From contig OX463808.1 in the NCBI GenBank assembly GCA_949825045.1, forward strand, positions 25,853,674-25,917,673: a stretch of DNA of 64,000 bases. The letters run 5' to 3'. Source of the stretch: Argyresthia goedartella. Taxonomy: Eukaryota > Arthropoda > Insecta > Lepidoptera > Argyresthiidae. The position numbers were made by a program, and so were the translations under genes. Below, one piece after another: positions 38,673-50,600 of the stretch. Each line of letters begins with the position of its first letter. Within the stretch, counting starts at the first letter, position 1. The notes below the pieces were generated by a model. It did not search any database and was not told the origin of the DNA. It saw only the letters and a list, made by a program, of their open reading frames with translations.

Positions 38673-41600
38673 TTATCGCAACGTGAGCAACACTGCAGCA
38701 ATTGCCAAGAGCGCGCTTGACGCTGCAGCATCAGCACTGTCCGGCGCCGCGCCCTCGCCGCCAGCCGGCGCGGCGCTGTCGTCAGGCGCGCGGCGCGAGG
38801 CTGCGGCGCCGCACGCACTCGCGCACGATTCCCACGCGCGGCACACGTCGCACGCATGCGCCGTCACTGGCTGGAAGAACACGCGGGCGCGGTGACCTGA
38901 GGAGACATTGACATATGTAGCGCTCGAGTTGGTTCTGGAATATTGCAATTAAATCTATAGATTCATATATCGTTGAACATACTTATATCGGGAAAGGTCA
39001 AAACGGAAGTTGAAGACTATTAATCGGACATTTCGTCGTAGATGCGTACCACAGATATCGAGAGATAGGCCCTTGGCGCTAAGCTTGTATCGGAACCAGT
39101 GTCGCCGAAAACTAAGAACACGCATACATTTACACCACTCGTACATCAATCCCTCCGCTTTTATTGGTCAGTGCAATGTCATGCACCTATCGTCCGAACA
39201 CACCCACACTACCGCAGGTATACTAGCTAGTCGAGCTAGTGTTGGGACAATGCAAGGACAGCGTGTATCATCGATCGATTATAATTTATAGACACTGGTA
39301 TAGACAGTCGAATACAATGCCGGGTTCTATAAATAAAATAGTAAATTGTTCGTAAATACGACATATTTATACGACATACGACATACGAGACCCTTTGCCT
39401 CTCTTCTTTTTTTCAACAGAATCCTTACAGCTAGAAAGAGAAGCAAAGAGGTTTCTGAAGGTAGAATAACTGTGAACTCTTCGGACCTGACTGAAAGCAT
39501 CGGAATTTCCGATCAATACTTATAACACCCCATTATCCTTCGTCGGGCGAGGTTTTAAACAAACTTAAAATCTAAACTGCCTGTTTGGCAATCATTGGAA
39601 TAACTAACAATAAAAATACCTATTATGAACTATATTAGCTACATTAGTATAATTGCGAAATGATAAAATCTATCGATTCAAAAACATAATTCTCCTATCA
39701 CTACCCCCATCACTATATGTCGTCTCTATGTGCGTGTAACAGTTCGCCTCCGTATCACGATGCATCTTTGCTTTCGTACTTAGATAAGTGTGAAATATTC
39801 ATTGCGTGTTAGCTTGGCAATAAGTAGTGAAATTAAGATATAAAACAAGCAATGTATAGTAAACTTAGCGAGAACAACATGACATTGTCACTTTAATGTC
39901 AATTCGTGACGAATTTTCCGCGAATGATTTATTTTCGTAATAATGTTTATTTCTTGTGTTTTAAGAAGAAATAATAGTTGGAATGAGACTTACAAGTGAT
40001 ATGTGACACCGGCGTTCTTGGAGTTCACAATCTCGCTTTTATTTTTGCACGTGAGTATTGCACAGGTCGGCATTTTCGAAAAACAACGGAAATGAATTCG
40101 TCACTGCGGTCGCCCGGTGACTACAGAGAATTTTTAATATCTAACCTGTCGGAGCTACATTTGTTCGCACGTGCCACGCCCCTCAACCTATCTCTCGATA
40201 TCTGTGATGCGTACCGTGAAGTATATCTATGAAGTATACCATCGAAGTTACCTCCTATGTAAGATAGATAGCCGTGCGAAGCTAGAACGGGTCGCTGGTG
40301 CTGGTTCTAAAGTGTATCCTATAATTAGCTGCTATAAAAACATTAACATTTGCCATAGGCCGCGTTTACACTGAACGGTACAGTTGCATGCAATTTTCTC
40401 ATTTGCTGTCGATTTATCTAAATGATGTTGTACACTGCGACGACTTCGATTCAGCGGTAACTATAGAAGCTGTGGCGGGCGTGACTAGGTGTCTAGGCGG
40501 CTTGTGGCCAGAATGCGTCGCGAACTCTTGAGCGTTTAGAAGAGCGTGCAGGTGTTGCAAACCCTGAATGAAGATTATTATGTTTTCACTCAATCTTCAA
40601 ACTTCAGTTTTTTATTTAACCTTTAACTGGTGACAAGGGGTCTTACAAGCCCAGCGGCGTCAGTAAAACAACATTTTGGCACCTTCTCCGGGTTTCCTTG
40701 GGCTCATCACCTGAGTAGCTTCGAGTTTACTTGCGTCCATGCCGTAGAAGGGGATAGCTGTGTCGGACAGGCTCAAATCGGTAAGTTACATTGGCGTAAA
40801 GTTCGGCAGGGGTCTCTCAGACCCCATGTCACCACTTACGTAATTTTTTACGTAATTTTGTTGTATTGTTTTTTCAAATTTTTAACCGAGAACAATCAAA
40901 ACTCCAGGAAAACAGGAGCCAGTTGTCTTCCTCGATAAAAGCGCCAATCAAATTACCAGTTTGAATCATGTCCGAAACGTGTGTGCTTGCAGTGTGCAAA
41001 AAAATTATGCCCAGACTGCATATAAAAATTGGCAAAGTTCGACCATTGTCAATTTCGTGAAAATACATTTTTGATTTTAGTTGTTTTTTTTCTTAATTCA
41101 TTATTACTTCAATATTATAGAAAAAAGTGTTTTTTTGTCAAAATATGTTGATTAATTTTTTGTTTATGTAATTTGTGATCTCATCTCTAGTTTTTTGATT
41201 GTTAAGACGACATACATTAAAATTGCAAGATCATAACAAAAAAATATATTCAGAATATAGTTATTTGTTTTATTTTATCCATTTATATATGATAACACAG
41301 TTTTTACATACTCTGGCTAGCTACCACACTTAATTTTTATGATTTATACTAGATACCGCAGTGGGCCTCTCAGTCCCCTCGTCACCAGTTACGTTACACA
41401 AAAACCATGTCACCAGTCAAAAGTTAAAATAGTTCTTACGAACACTTTTTGAACGTCATTTGAATCTATAATTTCCGCTTCGGAAAGTGTTATGGCAGCG
41501 GAGAAGAAGCGGCGCAAGAAACTCGTACACTGCAACACGGCCTACTTTTCTTTTCTGTTTCTTTTTTTTTTCAAAACTAGGTCTTGTGTTACATTCAATG

Positions 41601-44600
41601 TGCGTGGTTCTTGTGTTGCGCTGGAAAATCAGATCTCCATACCTCTTTGTCATTAATGTAATCATCTAACCTATAATATGCTTTATAACATGTTCGATTC
41701 CAAATCGATATTCGATCGATGGTTTCTGAACGGCCATTTTGAATTTGACGGTGCTGCCAACCTAGCAGTTTTTTGACAACTGACAGACGAAAGCCCTCGC
41801 AATGTAAACGCGTTTTGATTAGGGTGTTGAAATTAAATCGCAGGCCATCTGGAATGTATTCGGGTTTCCCTCAGGATTGTCAATATAGCTGAGTGTGTTG
41901 TGGTTCCCCGAACCAGATAAAGTTCGCATTTTCGTGGCCGATTGGTTTTTCCCACGTAACATAACCTGTGTTGGAACACTGTGCTCATTGAAGCTGGCCC
42001 GCCAGTCATACCTGGTTGGCTGAAGAACCTGTCTACCAAGAAGAGCCTAGGGTGCACCCGGGCCTTGCAGAGAGACAGGAGGTTGACGGGACCAGGTTAG
42101 ATCGACCCCAATTACTTCAGCTCGGTGAATCGCCGACGTTCACACTTCTTGGCACCTGATCGTCACGCTACCTCGTAGCTGATGGGCCCCTACGAGGTCA
42201 TTAGGTGCTGAGAAGCCTGAACATTTTGGTAGCTAGAGCGTGGCTTCCTGAGATTGCAGCCGTCAAGGGCTCCAGGAAGGCACGATTTGGGACTATCAAT
42301 CTGTAAGTATAGGCGGTTAAGTAACTTGGTTGTTCCTGTATCCACATAGATTGGTAGTATTGTAAGCTGTAGGTCTATTGCTGGTAGTAGATAGACAGAT
42401 ATTGAATTGAATTACCAGTTAGTCAATCTATTAGTGGTCTAGTAATGCTATTGAATGAATGCTTTGGTTAACATAGGTAGTTACATCTATTGATAGCAGG
42501 CTATTACATTGTTTTCAGTTTATAGCAATTTATAACTTGAACTAATATTGACTATCTGTGTGTGTTATAATGATAAAGGGAAACTAAATTGTATTTACAG
42601 AATTTATATAGATATAAAACTCGGTTCCTATTGTTTAAGGAAAACAACATTGTTTAAGTTGTGGTTTAGGGTTCCCTCGTTTGGGTTGTAGACTGGAGGG
42701 TCCAATAAAATTGAGTTACTGCAAATTGTGAGTAAGTATCGTTCCGATCATGTCGTTATCTGAAATCCAGAAGGGTGTTTCTAAGGAACTCAGATGGTTT
42801 TCCTCCGCACACGGTCTGATAGACCGTTTTGATAGGCATGATGTGGTATTGGAGCGGTCTATGGACGTTAAGGAACGTTACAATAGGGTGCTCGAATTGT
42901 CCGCGCAGGCGGAATCAGTTGATGGCTGCGCACCTGACAGGCTGTCACGGTTGATAGGGGATGTCGACCAATGTATGGAGATGGCAGCTGCTATCACGCA
43001 GAAGGCTGCGGACATACGTAGACAGCGCGAGTCCAGCCATGGTGGTGACATTGAAGCACCTCTGCCGCGTCAGGGTTCGGGGTCCAGGTTACCTGCCATA
43101 ACTATGCCTACTTTTGACGGAGTGTCCGGTGAATGGATGAGCTTCATCAATCTGTTCGACAGTTTGGTGCACATGCGATCGGACATTACCAAGTCTGTCA
43201 AGATGGCTCAGCTGGTGGCAGCATTGAGGGGTGAGCCTAGGGAGCTGGTCGCTCATTTGACAGTTACGGAGGGTAACTATGAAACGGCCAGACAATTGTT
43301 GGTCAGACGTTACCATAACAAACGGAGGTTGGCCGATGCCAAACTGAACCGTTTGTTTAGTATCCCGGTTGTGAACAAGGTCGGGGCCATACAGACGGAG
43401 GTTTTGAACCCATTGTTGTCCGTCACCAAGGCTCTAGAGAATCTTGGACTTCCGGTTGGTGAATGGTCGTACCTACTGTTGTACATTGTACTTTCCCGCC
43501 TACCCGCTGACGTGCAGACTCGTTTCGAACAGTCTCACGGGAGGTCGGCCGAGGCCCTGCCCGCCTTCTCCGACTTGGTCGGATTCTTGGAAGAGGAGGC
43601 TCGACGGGCAGAGAATTTGGGGTTGACGGTCACCCATCCTTCGGAGCCACAGAGAGCTGCCGGGAGCGCTGTGAGTAGGGGCCCTCCGACGAGGAAGGAC
43701 CGCACCAACCGGCAGTCATATGGGACTGTGAGTGCATTGACCCCACATAGTGAGACCTGCCCATGTTGTAGGCAGATTGGCCATGCTGTGGCCAATTGCA
43801 ATAAGTTCGGGGAACTTAGGGTTCAGGGACGGCGCCGGATGGCCAAGCAGCGGAGCTGGTGTTTCCTGTGCCTCGGGCCACACATGGCTAGGGACTGCAC
43901 GCGCACAAAAATGTGCGGATATTGTGGTGGGGCCCACAACAATCTGTTGTGCATGAACCGGTCCGGCCAACAGCCTCCACAGGGCCGTATCCAGGGTGAC
44001 ACGGCATGGGGCCCTGAGAATTCGTTTGCGACTCGGAGCGCAACTCAGGGGCCAACGTCCCCACGTCCACAGGGCCGTACCCAGGGTGACACGGCATGGG
44101 GCCCTGAGAATTCGTTTGCGACTCGGAGCGCAACTCAGGGGCCAACGTCCCCACGTGCACAGGGCAGTACCAGGGTGCAGGGCCGCACTCAGGACCATTA
44201 CATGGGGGGCCCTGAGTATTCGGTTGCGACTCAGCATCTGACCCAGCGGGACATTGGGTGTGTTGAGCAGGCCGTAACGGGCGGGTGGCATGGGACACCT
44301 TCGAGCTATGCGGGTGCGGTTCGGACGCCGCCTCAGTTGTCGCCCCGCTCGTCGCCTCGTCCTCGTCGGTCACATGTGATGTCCCCCCCGCTTATGGAGC
44401 GGCCACGGTTGAATTCACGCCCACCCCCCTTTACGGGGAATCGTAGGTTGGGAATGGAACCGGCGCGTGGGCCATTTGTACAATGGGACCCCCTGGCGTA
44501 TAGCTGCATACCTGATCGGTTACAGGCACAGTGGGGCCCCGGGGGTCCTCGCTAGGAATTTGCGGCCCAACCATTGGTTGCCCCCCAACCGGAGACGGTG

Positions 44601-47600
44601 GTGTTACCGATCGCCTTTGTGCTTGTTTGGGATTTGGCGGGCAACCCAACATACGTTCGCGCCCTATTAGATTCTGGAGCTCAGGGCTGCATTGTATCGA
44701 ATGATTTAGCAAAATGGTTGGGCCTCAAGGTAAATAGGTATAATAAATCAATAAGGGGCGTGGGGAATGTTACGGTTACGAATGTAGTTGGTCAATCGGT
44801 GATCACGTTCTCTCCACGTTATGACATTTTGACAAAAACATCCGTGCAAGCTTTAGTAATGACGCATGTCATGGGCAGACACCCCTTGGTGAAGTTGAAT
44901 CCGGCCGTTCGATTCCTGACATCAGGACTCAAGTTGGCGGATCCCGATTTTGACACTCCAGCCCCGGTCGACCTGCTACTGGGAGCAGACGTTCTGGGTA
45001 GGTTTCTGTTGTCGGATCGGCGAGTTCTTCAGCCGGACGGGTTGATTGCTGTGGATACTAAGTTTGGTCACGTGATCATGGGTCCGGCATTGCCAATGGT
45101 TAGGCCTGCCGAGTCAGATGGCATACTTATTGGCTCAGCGTTGTCAGACGCTATCCAACGTTTCTGGGAGATAGAGGAACCTCCCACCGTTCGTCGAGTC
45201 GACGCAGACGAAGAAGAGTGCGAGTTGTTTTACCAGAATAGTACTGGTCGCCTTCGTTCTGGTCGTTTTGTAACTCGACTGCCTTTCAGGGCCGATCGAC
45301 CGCCACTAGGAGAATCTAGGAAGATGGCTGAGACGAGATTGATGTCGATGGAGCGTAGGATGACAAGGGACGCCGTATTTAAACAAAAATATGTTGATTT
45401 CATGAGGGAGTATGAGTCGTTAGGACACATGTCGGTATCGGGTGTGGACTGGAGATCTGAGGATCATTGTTTCCTTCCACACCATGCCGTCCTACGAACC
45501 CCTACCGGCAAGATTCGAGTTGTTTTTGATGGGTCAGCACCTACCTCGAACGGGATGTCCCTGAATCAGTGTCTACATTCGGGACCCAAGTTGAGTCGTG
45601 ATATTTCGGATATTCTCACGAGCTTTCGGAGGCACCAGATTGTATTTGTCGCAGACATTCGGATGATGTTTAGGCAAACGGTAATTCATCCGGCTGACAG
45701 AAGGTATCAGTTGATACTTTGGCGTGAGTCCACGGCCGAGCCAGTCAAGGTCTATGAGTTAAACACGAACACGTATGGGTTACGGTCTAGCCCGTATTTG
45801 GCGATGCGTACCCTGCGGGAGTTGGCGTCGCGTGACCGTGTGAGCTATCCTAGAGCCGCCGCTATCCTGGAGCAAGATTTGTACGTCGATGACGTCTGCA
45901 CAGGGGCAGCCAGTGTAGAGGAAGCTCTGGACCGACGTGACGAGCTCATTCAATTGCTGGAACGAGGCGGCTATGAACTACGCAAGTGGATGTCCAACTC
46001 CCCTGAGTTGATGGCTGGTCTCCCAGATGAGTTTCAACAAGACCCGCACGTTTTTGAGAATCCTGACAACCCTAACATGTTGTCAGTGCTTGGAATTCAG
46101 TACCGGCCCGTCCATGATGAGTTTACCTATCGGGTGGTTTTAGAAACACCGAAGGCCTGGACGAAGCGGTCAGTACTGTCAACGATTGCGAGAACGTTCG
46201 ACCCGAATGGATGGATTTCTCCAGTCACCTTTGCTCTCAAATGTTTTATGCAAAGGCTATGGGCGGCTCAGTTGACCTGGGACACCCACCTCTCAGGTGA
46301 TTTGTTGACTGATTGGACGCGAATGTTCACCTCGCTATCGGACATAAATAATGTATCGCGTAATTGGTCCCTGCTGGGGATTACAGGGCAACCCTTCACG
46401 GGTTTTGTGATGCCTCTGAACGAGGGTTTGCGGCAGCGGTTTATTTGCGAACCGTCACCTCCACCGGGGAGGTCGACGTGCGTTTGGTTTTGGCAAAAAG
46501 CAAGGTAGCGCCTATTCGGACAAGGATGACGATTCCAAAACTGGAACTGTCCGGGGCTGCTCTTTTGACCAAACTTTTGAATCACACTCTAACAGTGTTG
46601 CGTGGGTCAGTGGTTTTGGAGGATACGGTGTACGCGTGGACGGACAGCCAGATTGTTTTGTGCTGGCTGAAGGCTTCGGTCCATAACTTAGAGGTTTTTG
46701 TTGCGAACCGTGTCTCCCAGATTGTGTCGTCTGAGGTCCCACTGACCTGGAGACATGTACCAGGAGAATTGAACCCGTCTGATTGTGCATCCAGGGGATG
46801 TCGGGCTCCTGAACTCGTTAGACACCATTTGTGGTGGGGACCACCCTGGCTTGCCAAGAGAGAATCGGACTGGCCCCACAGCCATGTAGTAGTATCTTCG
46901 GATCATGGCCCCAGAGCGGCCGTGCATGTTACCCAGAAGGCTGAGGACCCTGACGCCGGGTTTCTGCTGGACCGGTATAGCTCACTTGACAAGTTGATAA
47001 ACGTGTCCACTTGGATTAGGAGATTCGCTCGAAATTGTCGTACTCCTCGCGATCAGCGAACGTTGAACCCTATTCTGACTCCGGCAGAGCGAAACGAGTC
47101 GCTATTGAATTTGGTCCGGTTGGTACAGTCCTCGAAGTTTGGGGCAGAATTGGAGATTATACGAAGTGGACGTTCGAAATTGAAGGGAGCCGTCGCGCGT
47201 CTCAACCCCTTTGTTGATTCGACCGGGTTACTTCGGGTAGGAGGAAGATTGCGCAATGCGAATCTGTCGTATTCGGCTCGTCACCACTTCTGCTCCCCAA
47301 GGGGGGACAGTTAGTTGAATTGCTGGTGACTGATCGTCATATTAAAAACGCGCATGCCGGCTGTAACGCGTTGTTGGCCACGCTCCAGCGGGAGTTTTGG
47401 ATCTTATCTGCCCGCCGTGTCATACGGAACATCGTGTTTCGGTGCATGCCTTGTTATCGACTTAAGGCTGCCACGATGCAACCTCTCATGGGGGACTTGC
47501 CCCCTGATCGTGTGAATGAGGTCAGACCGTTTTCAGGTGTTGGTACGGATTTTGCAGGACCGTTTATGGTGAATAGTTCACGATTGCGTACCGCTAGGCA

Positions 47601-50600
47601 ATACAAGGCGTACCTATGTGTGTTTGTTTGTTTATCCACCAAGGCGGTACATCTCGAGCTCGTTGCTGATCTCTCGACAGAGGCTTTCATTGCTTGTTTG
47701 GATAGGTTTGTTTCTCGAAGGGGACTTCCAACTTTGATCCGCTCTGATAACGGCACTAACTACATCGGTGCGGAACGATACTTACGAGAGATAGTCAACT
47801 TTTTGAATGTAAATAAAGTGGATATTGGAACGGCCCTCTCCCGTCGGGGTATACAGTGGACCTTCAGCCCACCGATTTGCCCCCACTGGGGTGGGATTTT
47901 TGAGGCCGTAGTTAAGTCAGTTAAGACGCACTTGGGGCGTATAGTAGGTCGGACCGCGCTGACTTTTGAGGAGCTCGCGACATTGTTTTGTAAGATCGAG
48001 GCCGTTCTCAATTCGCGACCGTTGTGTCCGCTCAGCTCGGATCCAAATGACCTGGAGGCTCTGACCCCAGGCCATTTCTTGATAGGACAGCCACTTAACG
48101 CGTTGCCCGAGCACCCCTTCGAGGGAGTGAAATTGTATCGGTTGTCAAGGTTTCAGATGTTGCAGCAGTTTACTCAGAATTTCTGGAAGCGTTGGTCGCT
48201 CGAGTATCTGCATATCTTACAACAGCGCCTTAAGTGGACTGACAAAACCAGCCCCCCTAGTGTTGGTGACCTCGTTCTGGTTAAGGATGCTAACCTACCG
48301 CCACTACGTTGGCGCAGGGGGCGCATTGTTAACTTGTTCCCTGGCAAGGACGGGACCCCCCGGTCTGCAGAGGTTCTAGTAGGAGGCTCGGTTCTAAAAC
48401 GAGCGGTAGCAACGTTGTCTCGGCTGCCCGTAGATTAGGGGACAGGTGGGTGCCTGTCCGGGCGGGTGATTGTTCGATTCCAAATCGATATTCGATCGAT
48501 GGTTTCTGAACGGCCATTTTGAATTTGACGGTGCTGCCAACCTAGCAGTTTTTTGACAACTGACAGACGAAAGCCCTCGCAATGTAAACGCGTTTTGATT
48601 AGGGTGTTGAAATTAAATCGCAGGCCATCTGGAATGTATTCGGGTTTCCCTCAGGATTGTCAATATAGCTGAGTGTGTTGTGGTTCCACGAACCAGATAA
48701 AGTTCGCATTTTCGTGGCCGATTGGTTTTTCCCACGTAACATACCTGTGTTGGAACACTGTGCTCATTGAAGCTGGCCCGCCAGTCATACCTGGTTGGCT
48801 GAAGAACCTGTCTACCAAGAAGAGCCTAGGGTGCACCCGGGCCTTGCAGAGAGACAGGAGGTTGACGGGACCGAAGCACAGACCAGGTTAGATCGACCCC
48901 AATTACTTCAGCTCGGTGAATCGCCGACGTTCACACTTCTTGGCAACTGATCGTTACGCTACCTCGTAGCTGATGGGCCCCTACGAGGTCATTAGGTGCT
49001 GAGAAGCCTGAACATAACATAATGTTTTAGGTTCCTTCCTGCCCAATGGGACCCTATTACTAAGCCTTCGCTGTCCGTCCGTCTGTCTGTCCGTCTGTCA
49101 CCAGGCTGTATCTCATGAACCATGATAGTAAGACAGTTGACATTTTCACAGATCATGTATTTCTGTTGCTTCTATGACAACAATTAGACAACAAAAAACA
49201 GAATAAAATGAATATTTCACGGGGGCTCCCATACAACAAACATGTTTATTTTTTTGCTCGTTTAAGCTCGATATTGATATCGGCAACATGTAGACGCTTG
49301 TAACATTCACAGAATATTTAGTAATAAATTTACTTTAAAAAAATATTAAGGGGTGTTCCCAAACTAGCGTGATTTTTTGCCGTTTTTATAGATCTACGGA
49401 ACCCTTCGTGCGCGAGTCCAACTCGCACTTGGCCCCTATTTTTTAACAATGCCTTTAAATTTCTTCTCTGACAAATTTAATATCTCTTCTAGTGGTATAT
49501 GTCTGGGAAACACGAAATCAAATGGCCACGTCAAACTGATTGCCGTCGCCATTCGATTCTTTATATCGATTACACACCGAGTTAGTTAAGTTAGAAATTT
49601 AGAATAGATAATGATTATAGGAAAAAAATTATGAAATCTGGTATCCAATAAAAATGAAACATATTTTGTTTGCAGTTCTATTTCAATGATTGCTATGACA
49701 TTAAAAACTTAACTTCCATGTCGAAATGTTGGAATTTTATCTGCCTTTTGACAATTAATGTTGCACAATACACGACTTAACCGAATATACGGCACTTATT
49801 ATTCATTATTTATAATTTCTTTATTGCACACAATTCATATAAAAAAACCAGAGTTACATAAAAATAATGTACAAAGACGAGCTTATCTCTAATAAGAGAT
49901 CTCTTCCAGAAAACCAGGATAAGATGAATTCTGAGCGTAGCGAGGGATTCTAAGTTAGAATCCTGATCATAACGAAGGATTCAAGCGTTAACGCCCATGA
50001 CGATAATAATTTTGCTTCTGAGTGACACAAACAAACTTTTCACACCGACTATAAGGAAAATTTAAATTAAATGCTCAAAAAAAAAGACTATACTTTTAAT
50101 TATACTTTCACCGCTTTTACAGTAATAGAACCACAGATTGTGAAAGATTAGGGAAAGGTCACCCACAGATAAAATATTTCTGTGTACTTTTACCAATGTG
50201 TAAAAATAAACGAATCGAATATTACAATGGTTTCGGATATCAATATTCATTATATCACAATAATAGTCATCGATAGTTTTGATTTCAGTAGAACATATAA
50301 TTTATTGTGACATTTTTTTTAAATATTACGAAAAATTCATAAATTTTCATAATAATTCTTTATTGCACAGAAAACACGATGGAAAAAATACAACGAAAAA
50401 TATGCAAAGGTGAGCTTATTTCTAAAAAGAAATTTCTTACAGCTAACCTGTGAGGAAAGGAAAAAATATTTATAGAGAGGTAGTCCTAGTGTACAATTAA
50501 GATTTAAAAGAAAGAAATAAAGTCAATATACTATCAGATAAATCACAATACATCCTACACATACTATAAAATAAATTAATAGAATACAATAAATACATAG

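Larger units (their letters stand above)
41691..49014 (+). mobile_element. BEL/Pao LTR retrotransposon, copy 1
   Basis: The 7324-bp element has LTRs at 41691-42223 and 48471-49014 and a 5-bp TAACA duplication (41686-41690 and 49015-49019). By eye the LTRs differ by about three substitutions, one single-base gap and a 12-bp deletion in the 5' LTR, so it is young. Gag is open; pol has two frameshifts. It lies in the last intron of the TEP gene, opposite to its transcription. Confidence 0.95.

Noticed and set aside
38683..38911. Plus-strand Ala-rich ORFs of 69-70 codons
   Set aside because: They are shadows of the GC-rich TEP last exon on the opposite strand.
41456..41665. 69-codon Lys/Arg-rich minus ORF
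   Set aside because: Driven by a poly-T run on the plus strand; no domain and no splice context.
43716..44291. 191-codon minus-strand ORF, and the matching one at 61687-62256
   Set aside because: Antisense shadow of the BEL gag zinc-knuckle and Pro-rich region; it exists in both copies only because the gag sequence is conserved.
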